A DNA stretch of 64,000 bases from JAPPFW01 sp965231815 (GTDB taxonomy: Bacteria > Actinomycetota > Acidimicrobiia > Spongiisociales > Spongiisociaceae), in the NCBI GenBank assembly GCA_965231815.1, contig OZ246890.1:4018866-4082865 (forward strand). Direction: 5' to 3'. The notes under the pieces are model-generated. The model was not told where the DNA came from and searched no databases. It worked only from the letters and a program-made list of their open reading frames with translations. Both the position numbers and the translations under genes were made by a program. How positions within the stretch are numbered: the first letter of the stretch is position 1; each line of letters begins with the position of its first letter. This document shows, piece by piece, positions 24,918-33,322 of the stretch.

Positions 24918-26648
24918 TCAGCCGAGAGTTGTTCCGGAGAAGTAGAAGAACTCGTCAAATCGAGCTGAGAATCCCTGCATCGAGTCAACCGTGGCGAGGT
25001 TCTCCACCGGGAAGTACAGGAATACACCGCCTGCATCCTCCCAGGCAATCCGCTCCGCCGTCCTAGCAGGCTCGACTATTGCGTCAAGGGTCGGCGCGGA
25101 GACGGCGGCATCGATAGCCGTCTGGTAATCGGAGTTGCTGTAGAACAGCGGCAACGCCCCGTCGGCTCCACCGAAGAACGCTTCTAGCTCGTAGGTGGGT
25201 GACAGGTAGAACGAACCCCAACCTTGGAGCCAGCCGTCGTAAGCAGCGGTCTCCCTATTCGCCAACTCGGCTTGCATCGTCGAGTAGCTGATGGCTTCGA
25301 GTTGGATGTTGAGACCGGCCTCTTGGAGTTGGGCTACCACCGCCTGACCAACAAGGTCATCGCTCGGGTACCGCCCTGCGCCTATCGCGATCGTGATGGG
25401 CTCTCCACCGTATCCGGCCTCGGAGAGCAGTGCACGCGCCCGATCCGGATCGTATGGCCACGGACCCAGCGGCTCGACCGCGGCGTTAGCGCCTGGGATG
25501 TTCGACGTGAGGATCCCGTTTGCCGGCACGGCGATCCCCGGGAGGAGCGCCTCGACAATCGTGTTCTTGTCCACGGCGTAGTTCATTGCTTGACGAACCA
25601 GCGGGTTGTCGAGCGGAGCGCGATCGCTCCGGAGCGCGATCATGATTAGCCGGGTAGTCGGGGAACCGGCGATCGTAAACCCTCCGGCGCCGCTGATCTG
25701 AGCGATGTTCTCGGTCGAGATGGCGTTGATAGCCGACACTTCGCCGCTGAGCAGCGCCTGAACCCGGGTTGTCTGCTCCGGAATGATCCGCCAGGTGAGG
25801 CGTGAGTAGTGCTCCGGGCCGCCCCAGTAACCGTCATAGCGATCCATCACGTATTGAGAGAGTGGAACGAACTCGTTGAACATGTACGGTCCGGTACCGA
25901 CCGGAGCGATGTTCTGCTGCTCGCCAACGTCGTGGGCCGGGTCGACCATGTCGACCACCGCAAGCATGTTGGGTAGGAGCGGTGTGGGATCGTTGGTTAC
26001 TACATCGATCGTATAATCGTCCACTTTCTCTACACCGGCGATCACCGGGTTGATCACGAATCCATACCAGGTCGTAAAGTCGGGATCGAGAGACTTCTCG
26101 AAGCTGTAAAGGGCCGTATCGGCGTTGAAATCGTTCCCGTTGTGGAACTTGACCCCTTCCCGAAGGCTGAACCGCCAGCGGGTGGGTTCTACTTGATCCC
26201 AACTCGTGGCGAGGACGGGCATGAGCTCCGAGCCGTCCGCGCTGAAGAAGGTAAGGCTCTCGGTAATGTGACGGTTCGCGGAAAATGCAGCCGCGGAGTT
26301 CCCGGGAAGTCGCTGGTCACGAACGGTGATGTCTTGCCCGATGGCAACCACCAACTCGACTTCCTCTTCCATCATCGCCGCAGTCGTAGTAGTTTCCTCA
26401 GCCATCGCCGCAGTCGTAGTAGTTTCCTCAGCCATCGCCGCAGTCGTAGTGGGCTCGTCGGCCATCGCCGCAGTCGTAGTAGTTTCCTCAGCCATCGCCG
26501 CAGTCGTAGTGGGCTCGTCGGCCATCGCCGCAGTCGTAGTGGGCTCGTCGGCTTCATCGGATCCGCAAGCCACCGCGAGAAGTGCGACAACCGCCATCAA
26601 AGCAACCAGCCCATGCAGCCGCCTACCGGTCTTTCGTCTTTGCATCAT
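24918..26648 (-). CDS. Solute-binding lipoprotein of the SBP_bac_5 (DppA/OppA) family with a repeat linker
   Basis: This 576-residue extracytoplasmic lipoprotein has a signal peptide with a basic start, a hydrophobic core at residues ~13-27 and lipobox LAVAC with Cys 28. A repetitive linker of six 10-residue units follows (residues 34-93). The SBP_bac_5 domain starts at about residue 95. Family motifs include WRFSLREGVKFHNG (~172) and VRQAMNYAVDKN (~353). It captures a peptide or other small ligand for DppB-DppC. The start could be the first or second Met. It is divergent from an aminotransferase gene. Confidence 0.93.
   Translation of the reverse strand: MMQRRKTGRRLHGLVALMAVVALLAVACGSDEADEPTTTAAMADEPTTTAAMAEETTTTAAMADEPTTTAAMAEETTTTAAMAEETTTTAAMMEEEVELVVAIGQDITVRDQRLPGNSAAAFSANRHITESLTFFSADGSELMPVLATSWDQVEPTRWRFSLREGVKFHNGNDFNADTALYSFEKSLDPDFTTWYGFVINPVIAGVEKVDDYTIDVVTNDPTPLLPNMLAVVDMVDPAHDVGEQQNIAPVGTGPYMFNEFVPLSQYVMDRYDGYWGGPEHYSRLTWRIIPEQTTRVQALLSGEVSAINAISTENIAQISGAGGFTIAGSPTTRLIMIALRSDRAPLDNPLVRQAMNYAVDKNTIVEALLPGIAVPANGILTSNIPGANAAVEPLGPWPYDPDRARALLSEAGYGGEPITIAIGAGRYPSDDLVGQAVVAQLQEAGLNIQLEAISYSTMQAELANRETAAYDGWLQGWGSFYLSPTYELEAFFGGADGALPLFYSNSDYQTAIDAAVSAPTLDAIVEPARTAERIAWEDAGGVFLYFPVENLATVDSMQGFSARFDEFFYFSGTTLG
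26370..26549 (-). repeat. Coding minisatellite, six 30-bp units
   Basis: Six tandem 30-bp units encode two 10-residue types, DEPTTTAAMA (A) and EETTTTAAMA (B), in the order A-A-B-A-B-B. The last unit ends in MM rather than MA. Units of the same type are nearly identical in DNA. They form a Thr/Ala-rich, acidic flexible linker between the lipid anchor and the binding domain. The unit length is a multiple of three, so copy changes keep the frame. Confidence 0.92.
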
Positions 26649-26842
26649 GATTCCCCTTACTTCCGCCTAGGGTGTTCGGCCAGTTTTGTTCCTAGCCCCT
26701 ACCGATGTCAAACGACCGTTGTCCGACCTTCTGAACAGCCGCTAACCGGTGATCACTCACCACCCCGGCGGCGTTCTTTGCGGAACAGTGGAAGCTGTAA
26801 GATCGACCGGACCCGTTTACCTCAATATCTGGAGAAACCAAC

Positions 26843-28006
26843 ATGCCGACCATTTCCGACTGGGCCGAATCCGTCCCGATGTCCGGGATCCGAGAAATCT
26901 TCGATCTCATCGCAGGCCGGGACAATATCTACCATCTGGAAATCGGACAGGCTGACTTCCCGACACCTGATCATGTCATCGAAGCAGCGGTAGCCTCGGC
27001 GAGGGCAGGCTCCGGTTACACGGACAGCAGCGGCGTCGGGAGTCTCCGCTCGGCAATCGCCGACAAACTCAGGAGGGTGAACGGCTTCGATATCACACCC
27101 GGACAGGTGATAATCACCCAAGGCGGAATCCAGGGCGTGTCGCTCATCATGTCCACCCTCGTGAAGCCGGGTGGCGAAATCCTGCTCCCGGATCCCACCT
27201 GGCCACACTTTGAAATGCTCACCCTTCTCCATGGCGCGGTTCCGGTACCGTATCCGCTCGACCCGGCTAACGCCTTCATGCCCGACCCGTCCCAAGTGGA
27301 ATCGATGATCACCGACCGCACGCAGTTGATCATCATCAACACGCCGGCCAACCCCAGCGGGTCGGTCTTTTCGGAAGCTACGGTCGATGCGTTCGTCGAA
27401 ATGGCGGCGCGCCACAACCTCCCGCTTCTCTCAGACGAGGTCTACGACGAGATAATCTTCGACGGCCGCTCACCGGCTAACGCCTTCAGAAAGGACCCGA
27501 CACACGTTCTCGGTCTCTACTCGTTCTCGAAGACCTATTCGATGACCGGCTGGCGGATAGGCTACGTGGTAGCTCCCGAGTGGCTCGCCCCCACCCTGAG
27601 CCGGATCCAGGAGCCGCTCGTCACCTGCCTACCGACGATGACTCAGGCTGCCGCCGAAGCCGCCATTACCGGACCGCAGGAAATCGTGAGCCGGATGCGT
27701 CAGAGCTTCCAGGACCGCCGTGATCTGGCGGTTCGGTTGTTCGCAGAAGGAGGGATCGAGGTCGACGTGCCGGGAGGTGGGTACTTCCTGATGGTACCAC
27801 TCTCGAAGGGGGTGGATTCGAGGCAGGCATCCCTGGACCTCATCAACTGGAACGTGTCCACTACGTTCGGAACGGCCTACGGCAAGGTCGCCTCCGACTA
27901 CCTGAGGATCTCGCTGGTCTCGAGCGTTTCGGACCTCAAGGGTGGGATCGGCCGAATACTCGCGTGGTACGAAGACACCGACGGGGGCCGCAGTCTGGAT
28001 ACCTGA
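26843..28006 (+). CDS. Class I/II PLP aminotransferase
   Basis: This 387-residue aspartate-aminotransferase-fold enzyme has IGQADFPTPDHV near residue 34, NTPANPSGSVF near 166 (Asn binding PLP), DEVYDEI near 199 (Asp and Tyr) and SFSKTYSMTGWRIGY near 232-246, with the Schiff-base Lys and phosphate-binding Arg. It transaminates an amino acid with a keto acid. CTGGAG lies about 10 nt upstream. It is transcribed away from the importer lipoprotein gene, so the two share a regulatory region (26649-26842) and may be co-regulated. Confidence 0.9.
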   Translation: MPTISDWAESVPMSGIREIFDLIAGRDNIYHLEIGQADFPTPDHVIEAAVASARAGSGYTDSSGVGSLRSAIADKLRRVNGFDITPGQVIITQGGIQGVSLIMSTLVKPGGEILLPDPTWPHFEMLTLLHGAVPVPYPLDPANAFMPDPSQVESMITDRTQLIIINTPANPSGSVFSEATVDAFVEMAARHNLPLLSDEVYDEIIFDGRSPANAFRKDPTHVLGLYSFSKTYSMTGWRIGYVVAPEWLAPTLSRIQEPLVTCLPTMTQAAAEAAITGPQEIVSRMRQSFQDRRDLAVRLFAEGGIEVDVPGGGYFLMVPLSKGVDSRQASLDLINWNVSTTFGTAYGKVASDYLRISLVSSVSDLKGGIGRILAWYEDTDGGRSLDT

Positions 28007-28089
28007 CCCTCCCAAAGCATCCAAAGAAGGGTGACGCATTTGGCCCGGGCGGGTAGTGGGCTGGTCGAGCCGTTTCGAGCGGGACAGCC

Positions 28090-28950
28090 CTACTTGCGAG
28101 CCTTCAGGTCTTGCCATGCTTCGTCATTCCCGAGGGCCAGACCGGCTACCCTCGCGTTCTCCCTCGCACGGTGCAGGCTGGTGGTGCCCGGAATCGTGAC
28201 AACGACCGATGACTGCCGGAGCAGCCAGGCGCTCGCTACTTGGTATGCGGTAACTTCAAGTCGTTTCGCCACCCGCCGGAGACCGGGGTGCCAACCTAAG
28301 CTTCGGGCTCTGCCCGGTCCGCCGAACGGGCTATGCGCCAACAGGGCAAGGCGGTACTCCTCGCATAGCTCAACCACCTTCCGATCGTAGGGACCGATGA
28401 CGGAGAGGGGGTTCTGAACGGAGGATATCGGAGCGACCGACACGGCAAGTTCCAATTCGGAGGCCGTGACATTGCTGACCCCGATCCGGCACACCTTTCC
28501 TTCCTCCATGAGTCTATGGAGTTCACCCACCGATTCTTCGAGAGGAACGACCGGGTCGGGCCGGTGCAATTGGAGAAGATCGATCTCATCCACCTCCAGG
28601 TTGCGTAAACTCCTCTCGCAAGCAGTTCTCAGGTACTTGGGATGTCCTCGATGGCGCCAACTCCCGTCTCCCGGGCGCCACCCACCAACCTTGGAGGCCA
28701 CCAGAACTCCCGATCCATTCCCGACGCGGCGAAGAGACGATGCCACGAGCCGTTCCCCGTAGCCATGCTCGCGATAGGAATCGATGCAATACGCATCGGC
28801 GGTATCGATCAGACGGATCCCTGCCTCCACCGAGGCGGCTATAACCTCAGAAGCACGATCAGCGCTGGGACGACCCTCAATTGCAATCGGGGCGGTGCCG
28901 AAACCAACCCTATGGGGCAGAACTTCAAGGAGGTCTGCGGTGGCTTCCAA
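28090..28950 (-). CDS. Aldo/keto reductase family oxidoreductase
   Basis: This is a 286-residue (alpha/beta)8 NADPH-dependent reductase. The catalytic tetrad is visible as DTADAY (~49-54, Asp and Tyr), VASKVGG (Lys near 84) and LLQLHRPD (His near 126). It starts at a TTG 3 bp after the stop of the previous reductase gene, and no better in-frame start exists. Relatives include D-threo-aldose 1-dehydrogenase/pyridoxal 4-dehydrogenase-type enzymes. It shares an operon with the ABC ATPase and an SDR. Confidence 0.85.
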   Translation of the reverse strand: MEATADLLEVLPHRVGFGTAPIAIEGRPSADRASEVIAASVEAGIRLIDTADAYCIDSYREHGYGERLVASSLRRVGNGSGVLVASKVGGWRPGDGSWRHRGHPKYLRTACERSLRNLEVDEIDLLQLHRPDPVVPLEESVGELHRLMEEGKVCRIGVSNVTASELELAVSVAPISSVQNPLSVIGPYDRKVVELCEEYRLALLAHSPFGGPGRARSLGWHPGLRRVAKRLEVTAYQVASAWLLRQSSVVVTIPGTTSLHRARENARVAGLALGNDEAWQDLKARK

Positions 28951-28953
28951 TGG

Positions 28954-29943
28954 CTACCCGCCGAAGGCCGGCCGCATGGCAAGCGGGGCCACGGCGCCAC
29001 CGGGAACATCCGGCGCCGCCTGTTCGATCCTCGCCATAACGTCGGCCGGGATATCGAGTTGCGCCGCGGCGGCGTTTTCTCTCAGTTGTTCGATGCTGGA
29101 AGCACCGGCGATAACCGGACCGACACCGTCCCTCGTGAGGAGCCAGGCAATGGCCAGTTGGCCGGGGGTGCAATGCAACTCGCCCGAAACCTCTCGCACC
29201 GTATCGAGCACCGCGAAGTTTGAGGGTGTGAGACGCTGCTCCCGCACCGCCGGTTGGTGGGTAAGCCGAGCCCCTTCCGGAAGTACTGCGTCCTTCACAT
29301 ACTTGCCGGTCAGGAAACCCTGAGCAAGCGGGCGGTATGGAATAATCGTGATACCGAAATGGCGGCAGGCGTGCAGCAACTCTGTTTCGGCGTCCCTGGT
29401 CAACATCGAGAATTCGCACTGAACGGTCGAGAAAGTCGGCCAACCCTGAGCACGGGCGGTCATTACCCATTCCACCATCTCCCAGGCCATGAAGTTGGAA
29501 CAACCGACAAAACGCACCAGCCCTGCGTCAACCAGCGAGGCGAGCGCCTCACAGGTGTCTTCGATCGGCACGGCGGCGTCCGGGATGTGAAGTTGGAGTA
29601 GGTCAACGTAGTCGGTCCGAAGGCGACGGAGGCTCCCGCGCACAGAGTCGACTACATAATCAGGGGACAGACCGCCGGGCCGAGATTCGTCCTCCCACGG
29701 CAATCCCACCTTGGTGGCGATGAAGAATCGATCCCGCCTCCCTTGGAGGGCCTTGCCGATGTACTTCTCGGATCGACCTTCGCCGTACAGGTCGGCGGTG
29801 TCGAGGAAATCGACCCCGAGGGATTCACACTCGTCGATCAGCCGGCCGGACGCTGAGGCATCAAGGCGCCAGCCGAAGTTGTTGGTACCCAGCCCTACGG
29901 ATCCAACCGATACACCCGTGCTTCCTACGGGGACCTGTCTCAC
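28954..29943 (-). CDS. Aldo/keto reductase family oxidoreductase
   Basis: This 329-residue protein has the tetrad in DTADLYGEGRSE (~48-59), ATKVG (Lys) and LLQLHIPD (His). A C-terminal PVIAGASSIEQLRENAAA segment binds NADPH, as in YajO/voltage-gated-channel-beta-type members. The start is a GTG overlapping the TGA of the ABC ATPase gene (GTGA), which fits translational coupling better than the longer frame. It is a different AKR subfamily from its neighbour, so the pair is not a recent duplication. Confidence 0.87.
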   Translation of the reverse strand: MRQVPVGSTGVSVGSVGLGTNNFGWRLDASASGRLIDECESLGVDFLDTADLYGEGRSEKYIGKALQGRRDRFFIATKVGLPWEDESRPGGLSPDYVVDSVRGSLRRLRTDYVDLLQLHIPDAAVPIEDTCEALASLVDAGLVRFVGCSNFMAWEMVEWVMTARAQGWPTFSTVQCEFSMLTRDAETELLHACRHFGITIIPYRPLAQGFLTGKYVKDAVLPEGARLTHQPAVREQRLTPSNFAVLDTVREVSGELHCTPGQLAIAWLLTRDGVGPVIAGASSIEQLRENAAAAQLDIPADVMARIEQAAPDVPGGAVAPLAMRPAFGG

Positions 29944-32042
29944 GACTGCATACCTGTCAGTTCTATCGACTCCGCGAAGTGGCAAGCCGACACGGTTCCG
30001 TTCGCGATCCGCTCCTCCAGACCGGGAACCTCAGCTGTGCAGCGGTCCTCGGACTTCCAGCACCGTGGGTGGAAGGTGCAGCCGGGAGGCGGATTCGAGG
30101 GTGAGGGAGGATCCCCCATCAAACGCCGACGTACCCGAACCTTCTCACGATCAGGATCAGGGATCGGTATCGCGGACAAGAGCGCCTGAGCGTAGGGATG
30201 GGCCGGGCGTTCGTACAGATCATCCCTATCCCCCATCTCCACGATCTTGCCCAGATACATCACACCGACGCGTTGCGCCAGATGCCGGACCACCGCCAGG
30301 TCGTGGGCAATGATCAGGTAGGTAAGGTCGAACTCATCCTGAAGCCGGGACAGCAAGTTAAGTATCTGCGCCTGGATGGACACGTCCAGCGCCGATACCG
30401 GCTCATCGAGGATCAGTAACTCGGGGCGGAGAGCCAAGGCTCGGGCGATACCGATTCGCTGACGTTGCCCACCGGAGAACTCGTGCGGATACCTGGATTC
30501 GTGTGACACGTCCAGGCCCACCACTTCGAGAAGTTCCCTCACCCGCCGGGTGATACCGGCCCTGGTGTCTTCATTGTGGATCCTGAGCGGTTCAGCCACA
30601 ATGTCGCGCAGCCGCATGCGCGGGTTCAAGGAAGAGTACGGATCCTGATGGACCATCTGGACTCTTCGCCGGTAGGACCGCAGGTCGCCACCCCGCAAGC
30701 TCAGGACATCCAGACCTGCGAACCCGATCCGGCCACTTGTCGGGTTGAGGAGCCGCATGATAAGCCGACCCGTGGTCGTCTTGCCGCAACCCGACTCTCC
30801 CACCAGTCCGAAGGTTTCGCCCTTTTCGATACTTAGGGACACGCCATCCACGGCCTTGACATGTCCCATCCTCCGGTTGAACACCATTCCCCCCGAGACG
30901 GGAATGTGTTTGACCAGGTCGACGATTTCGAGGAGCGGCGCCGATTTCCTCTTTACATGAGTCGGCGCCGCTACCGCCGTCTCGCGGCTCTGCAGAACAC
31001 CCAGACGGGCGCCAGGCCATTCTTCGTCGCCCGCGAAGTGGCACGCTGTGAAGTGACCGTTGCCGTCAATTGTGACCAGAGGGGGACTCGACGAACTGCA
31101 GACCTCCTGAACATGGCGGCAACGGGGCGCGAAGCGACACCCCGTCGGGGGAGAGGTCAGGGATGGCGCGGCGCCTTCGATCGGATTCAATCCAAGACCG
31201 GGCGGGCGGTCCAGGCGCGGGATCGTATCCAGCAACCCCCACGTATACGGTCCTCGACTGCGGTAGTAGATCTCACTGGTCGGCCCTACCTCATGGACCC
31301 GACCACCGTACATCACCATAACCCGGTCACTGAACCCCGCGACCACCCCGAGGTCATGGGTGATCAACAGGATCGAGGTCCCGTAATCGCTCCGAATATC
31401 CGCCAACAGTTCGAGGATCTGGGCCTGGATCGTGACATCGAGCGCGGTAGTGGGTTCGTCGGCGATAAGGAGTCGGGGTTGGCCGATCATGGCCATGGCG
31501 ATCATCGCCCGTTGTCTCATCCCCCCTGAAAACTGGTGGGGATATTCGGTTGCTCGTCGACGGGGATTGGGAATCCCTACCCGAGCGAGCATCTCGATCG
31601 CCGCTTCCATAGCCGCGGATCGTGTGCATTTGGTATGTATCCGGACGACCTCCGCTACTTGATCGCCAACCGTATAGACCGGGTTCAAAGAGGTCATCGG
31701 GTCTTGGAAGATCATCGACATCTCCTTGCCCCGAAGATGCCGCCAGCGCCGCTCTCCCTCCGCTATGAGATCCGAACCCGCGAACCGGATCTGACCGCCG
31801 GCCACTTGGCCCCGGCCCCCACCGATCAACCCCATGATGGAGAGCGCCGTTACCGACTTGCCCGACCCCGACTCGCCGACGATGGAAAACACTTCACCGG
31901 TCCCCACGTCGAAAGAGACATCATCAACCGCTACGAGAGTTCCCTCATCGGTCCTGAACACGGTTCTCAGATTGCGAACCTCTAGGAGGGGACCGGGGCC
32001 CTTCTCCCGCTGCGCAATACCAGGCACGGTCTCGTCAAGCAC
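29940..32042 (-). CDS. Fused oligopeptide-type ABC importer ATPase (DppD-DppF fusion)
   Basis: This 700-residue protein carries two complete ATPase halves. The first has Walker A GESGSGKSVTAL (~54), signature FSGGMRQRAM (~170) and Walker B LLIADEPTTALD. The second has GESGCGKTTTG (~412), FSGGQRQRIG (~515) and LLILDEPVSALD. Each half is followed by the oligopeptide ABC C-terminal Cys-rich motif (CRFAPRCRHVQEVC and CTFHPRCWKSEDRC). It powers the permeases encoded at 23011-24839. It sits 5 kb away on the same strand, in an operon with an SDR and two aldo/keto reductases. It overlaps the SDR gene by 8 bp. Confidence 0.95.
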   Translation of the reverse strand: MLDETVPGIAQREKGPGPLLEVRNLRTVFRTDEGTLVAVDDVSFDVGTGEVFSIVGESGSGKSVTALSIMGLIGGGRGQVAGGQIRFAGSDLIAEGERRWRHLRGKEMSMIFQDPMTSLNPVYTVGDQVAEVVRIHTKCTRSAAMEAAIEMLARVGIPNPRRRATEYPHQFSGGMRQRAMIAMAMIGQPRLLIADEPTTALDVTIQAQILELLADIRSDYGTSILLITHDLGVVAGFSDRVMVMYGGRVHEVGPTSEIYYRSRGPYTWGLLDTIPRLDRPPGLGLNPIEGAAPSLTSPPTGCRFAPRCRHVQEVCSSSSPPLVTIDGNGHFTACHFAGDEEWPGARLGVLQSRETAVAAPTHVKRKSAPLLEIVDLVKHIPVSGGMVFNRRMGHVKAVDGVSLSIEKGETFGLVGESGCGKTTTGRLIMRLLNPTSGRIGFAGLDVLSLRGGDLRSYRRRVQMVHQDPYSSLNPRMRLRDIVAEPLRIHNEDTRAGITRRVRELLEVVGLDVSHESRYPHEFSGGQRQRIGIARALALRPELLILDEPVSALDVSIQAQILNLLSRLQDEFDLTYLIIAHDLAVVRHLAQRVGVMYLGKIVEMGDRDDLYERPAHPYAQALLSAIPIPDPDREKVRVRRRLMGDPPSPSNPPPGCTFHPRCWKSEDRCTAEVPGLEERIANGTVSACHFAESIELTGMQS

Positions 32043-32766
32043 CGGTTAACCAGCCTCCATCCACCGGAACGAACGCTCCCGTAACGTGGCGCGCCGGGTC
32101 TGTACACAGAAAGTGGGCAACTTCGCCGATATCCTCCGGGTCCGCTACCCGCTTGAGTGGGATCCTGTCCATGGCCCAACTCATCTTGTCGGAATCGGCG
32201 AGCATACCGGCAGCCATCGGAGTGTCGGTGAGTCCCGGACCGATGGAGTTGACTCTGATCCCGAACGGACCCCAGTCAACCGCCAGCACCTTCGCAAGCA
32301 TGAGGACCGCCCCTTTGGATGTGGCGTACGCGGCTTGCCCGGCCAGGGCGTGGACCCCGTTGATCGAGCTGATAAGCGTGATAGCGCCTCTTGTCCCGCG
32401 TTCTATCATCACCCGTCCGGCCGCTCGGGCGACCAGGAAGCTACCGGTGACGTTCACATTCATTATGTGGTCGAACATCTCGCGGGGCATCTCATCGGCG
32501 CGAGCACGGCCATTAGCCCCCGCACAGGTAACGACCGCCGACAACTCCCCTATCTCCGCCGCCGCCTCGACCGCACGCTCACAACCTTCCTCGTCTAGAA
32601 CGTCGAGCACGAAAGGACGAGCCGATTCGCCGATTGATACGGCTGTTTCGTGGGCCGTTTCTCCGACCACATCGGCGCACAAGACGGACCATCCGTTCCT
32701 GGCAAACACCCGAGCGGTAGCCCGACCGATTCCTGATCCTGCTCCGGTTACGACTACCGATGCCAT
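32035..32766 (-). CDS. SDR family oxidoreductase
   Basis: This is a 243-residue classical SDR with TGAGSGIGRATA, CAGANG, Ser in ISSINGVHAL, a YATSK catalytic pair and HVTGAFVPVDGGW at the C-terminus. It is the first gene of the operon that continues with the fused ABC ATPase and two aldo/keto reductases. The substrate is unknown. Together with the aminotransferases and reductases in this segment, it suggests uptake and stepwise oxidation of an amino compound. Confidence 0.9.
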   Translation of the reverse strand: MASVVVTGAGSGIGRATARVFARNGWSVLCADVVGETAHETAVSIGESARPFVLDVLDEEGCERAVEAAAEIGELSAVVTCAGANGRARADEMPREMFDHIMNVNVTGSFLVARAAGRVMIERGTRGAITLISSINGVHALAGQAAYATSKGAVLMLAKVLAVDWGPFGIRVNSIGPGLTDTPMAAGMLADSDKMSWAMDRIPLKRVADPEDIGEVAHFLCTDPARHVTGAFVPVDGGWLTGA

Positions 32767-32885
32767 TACACCCTCCGGTTACACGCCCAATCGACCACCG
32801 GAACCGTTATCCCGATCCTTAGCCATACAGGATAGGTTACCGGTACACAACTCCCCTTCTCCTGCGCCCGAGGTTCGACCTTCCC

Positions 32886-33074
32886 ATGGCAACCCCTGAG
32901 GCCAGGGGAACCAAGTACATTTTATCGCATGAGCGGGTCAAGGATATTAGGAGCCTCGTTATGCACATGTGGCTCGACGACCACCCTGGACCGCACTTCC
33001 ATGCCCACCACGACGGAAAATCAATATCTGTCTACATTCGGACCCTGGAAGTCGAGGAGGCGATCCGTCGTTAA
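32886..33074 (+). pseudogene. DUF4160-like protein, C-terminally truncated
   Basis: This 62-codon frame has the DUF4160 core, MHMWLDDHPGPHFHAHHDGK (residues ~26-45), and then loses similarity after TLEVEE. From about 33062 the DNA matches, on the other strand, the 3' part of an IS3-family orfA relic. The gene therefore appears cut at its 3' end by an insertion or deletion. DUF4160 proteins often accompany DUF2442 as small toxin-antitoxin-like pairs; no partner remains here. Confidence 0.6.
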
Positions 33075-33266
33075 CCCGGCCCGCACACCCTGATCCGTCT
33101 CAGCCCGCCGAACCCACTTACGCAACGTCTCGACGACCACCCGAGCTTCTCCGCGATCGAACAAATCGCCCCCACTCAGCTCAGAGGGATACTCCCCCCG
33201 ATGCTCCGAAACCATCCCCACAGCCCGCTCCCGAACCACCGACCAATACATTGTTGGTCTTCCCAT
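33062..33266 (-). pseudogene. IS3-family transposase OrfA remnant
   Basis: The minus-strand frame contains RERAVGMVSEHRGEYPSE and ETLRKWVRRAE followed by RAGLTTD, the helix-turn-helix and linker of IS3-family OrfA proteins. The middle (about 10-20 residues) is scrambled as if frameshifted. OrfB is absent. It ends where the DUF4160 coding sequence begins, marking an old insertion/deletion junction. Confidence 0.75.
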
Positions 33267-33322
33267 ACTCCATTATCTCCCAACTGATCGGGTCTCCGGA
33301 AAACCCGGCGGTTCAGCGAAGC

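Noticed and set aside
26142..26993. A 283-codon plus-strand frame with SHRRSRS repeats opposite the lipoprotein gene
   Set aside because: It is the mirror of the 30-bp coding repeats of the minus-strand lipoprotein; no ribosome site and no family resemblance.
28954..29985. Longer start for the second aldo/keto reductase
   Set aside because: It would overlap the ABC ATPase gene by 46 bp; the GTG overlapping the TGA fits the homology and coupling better.
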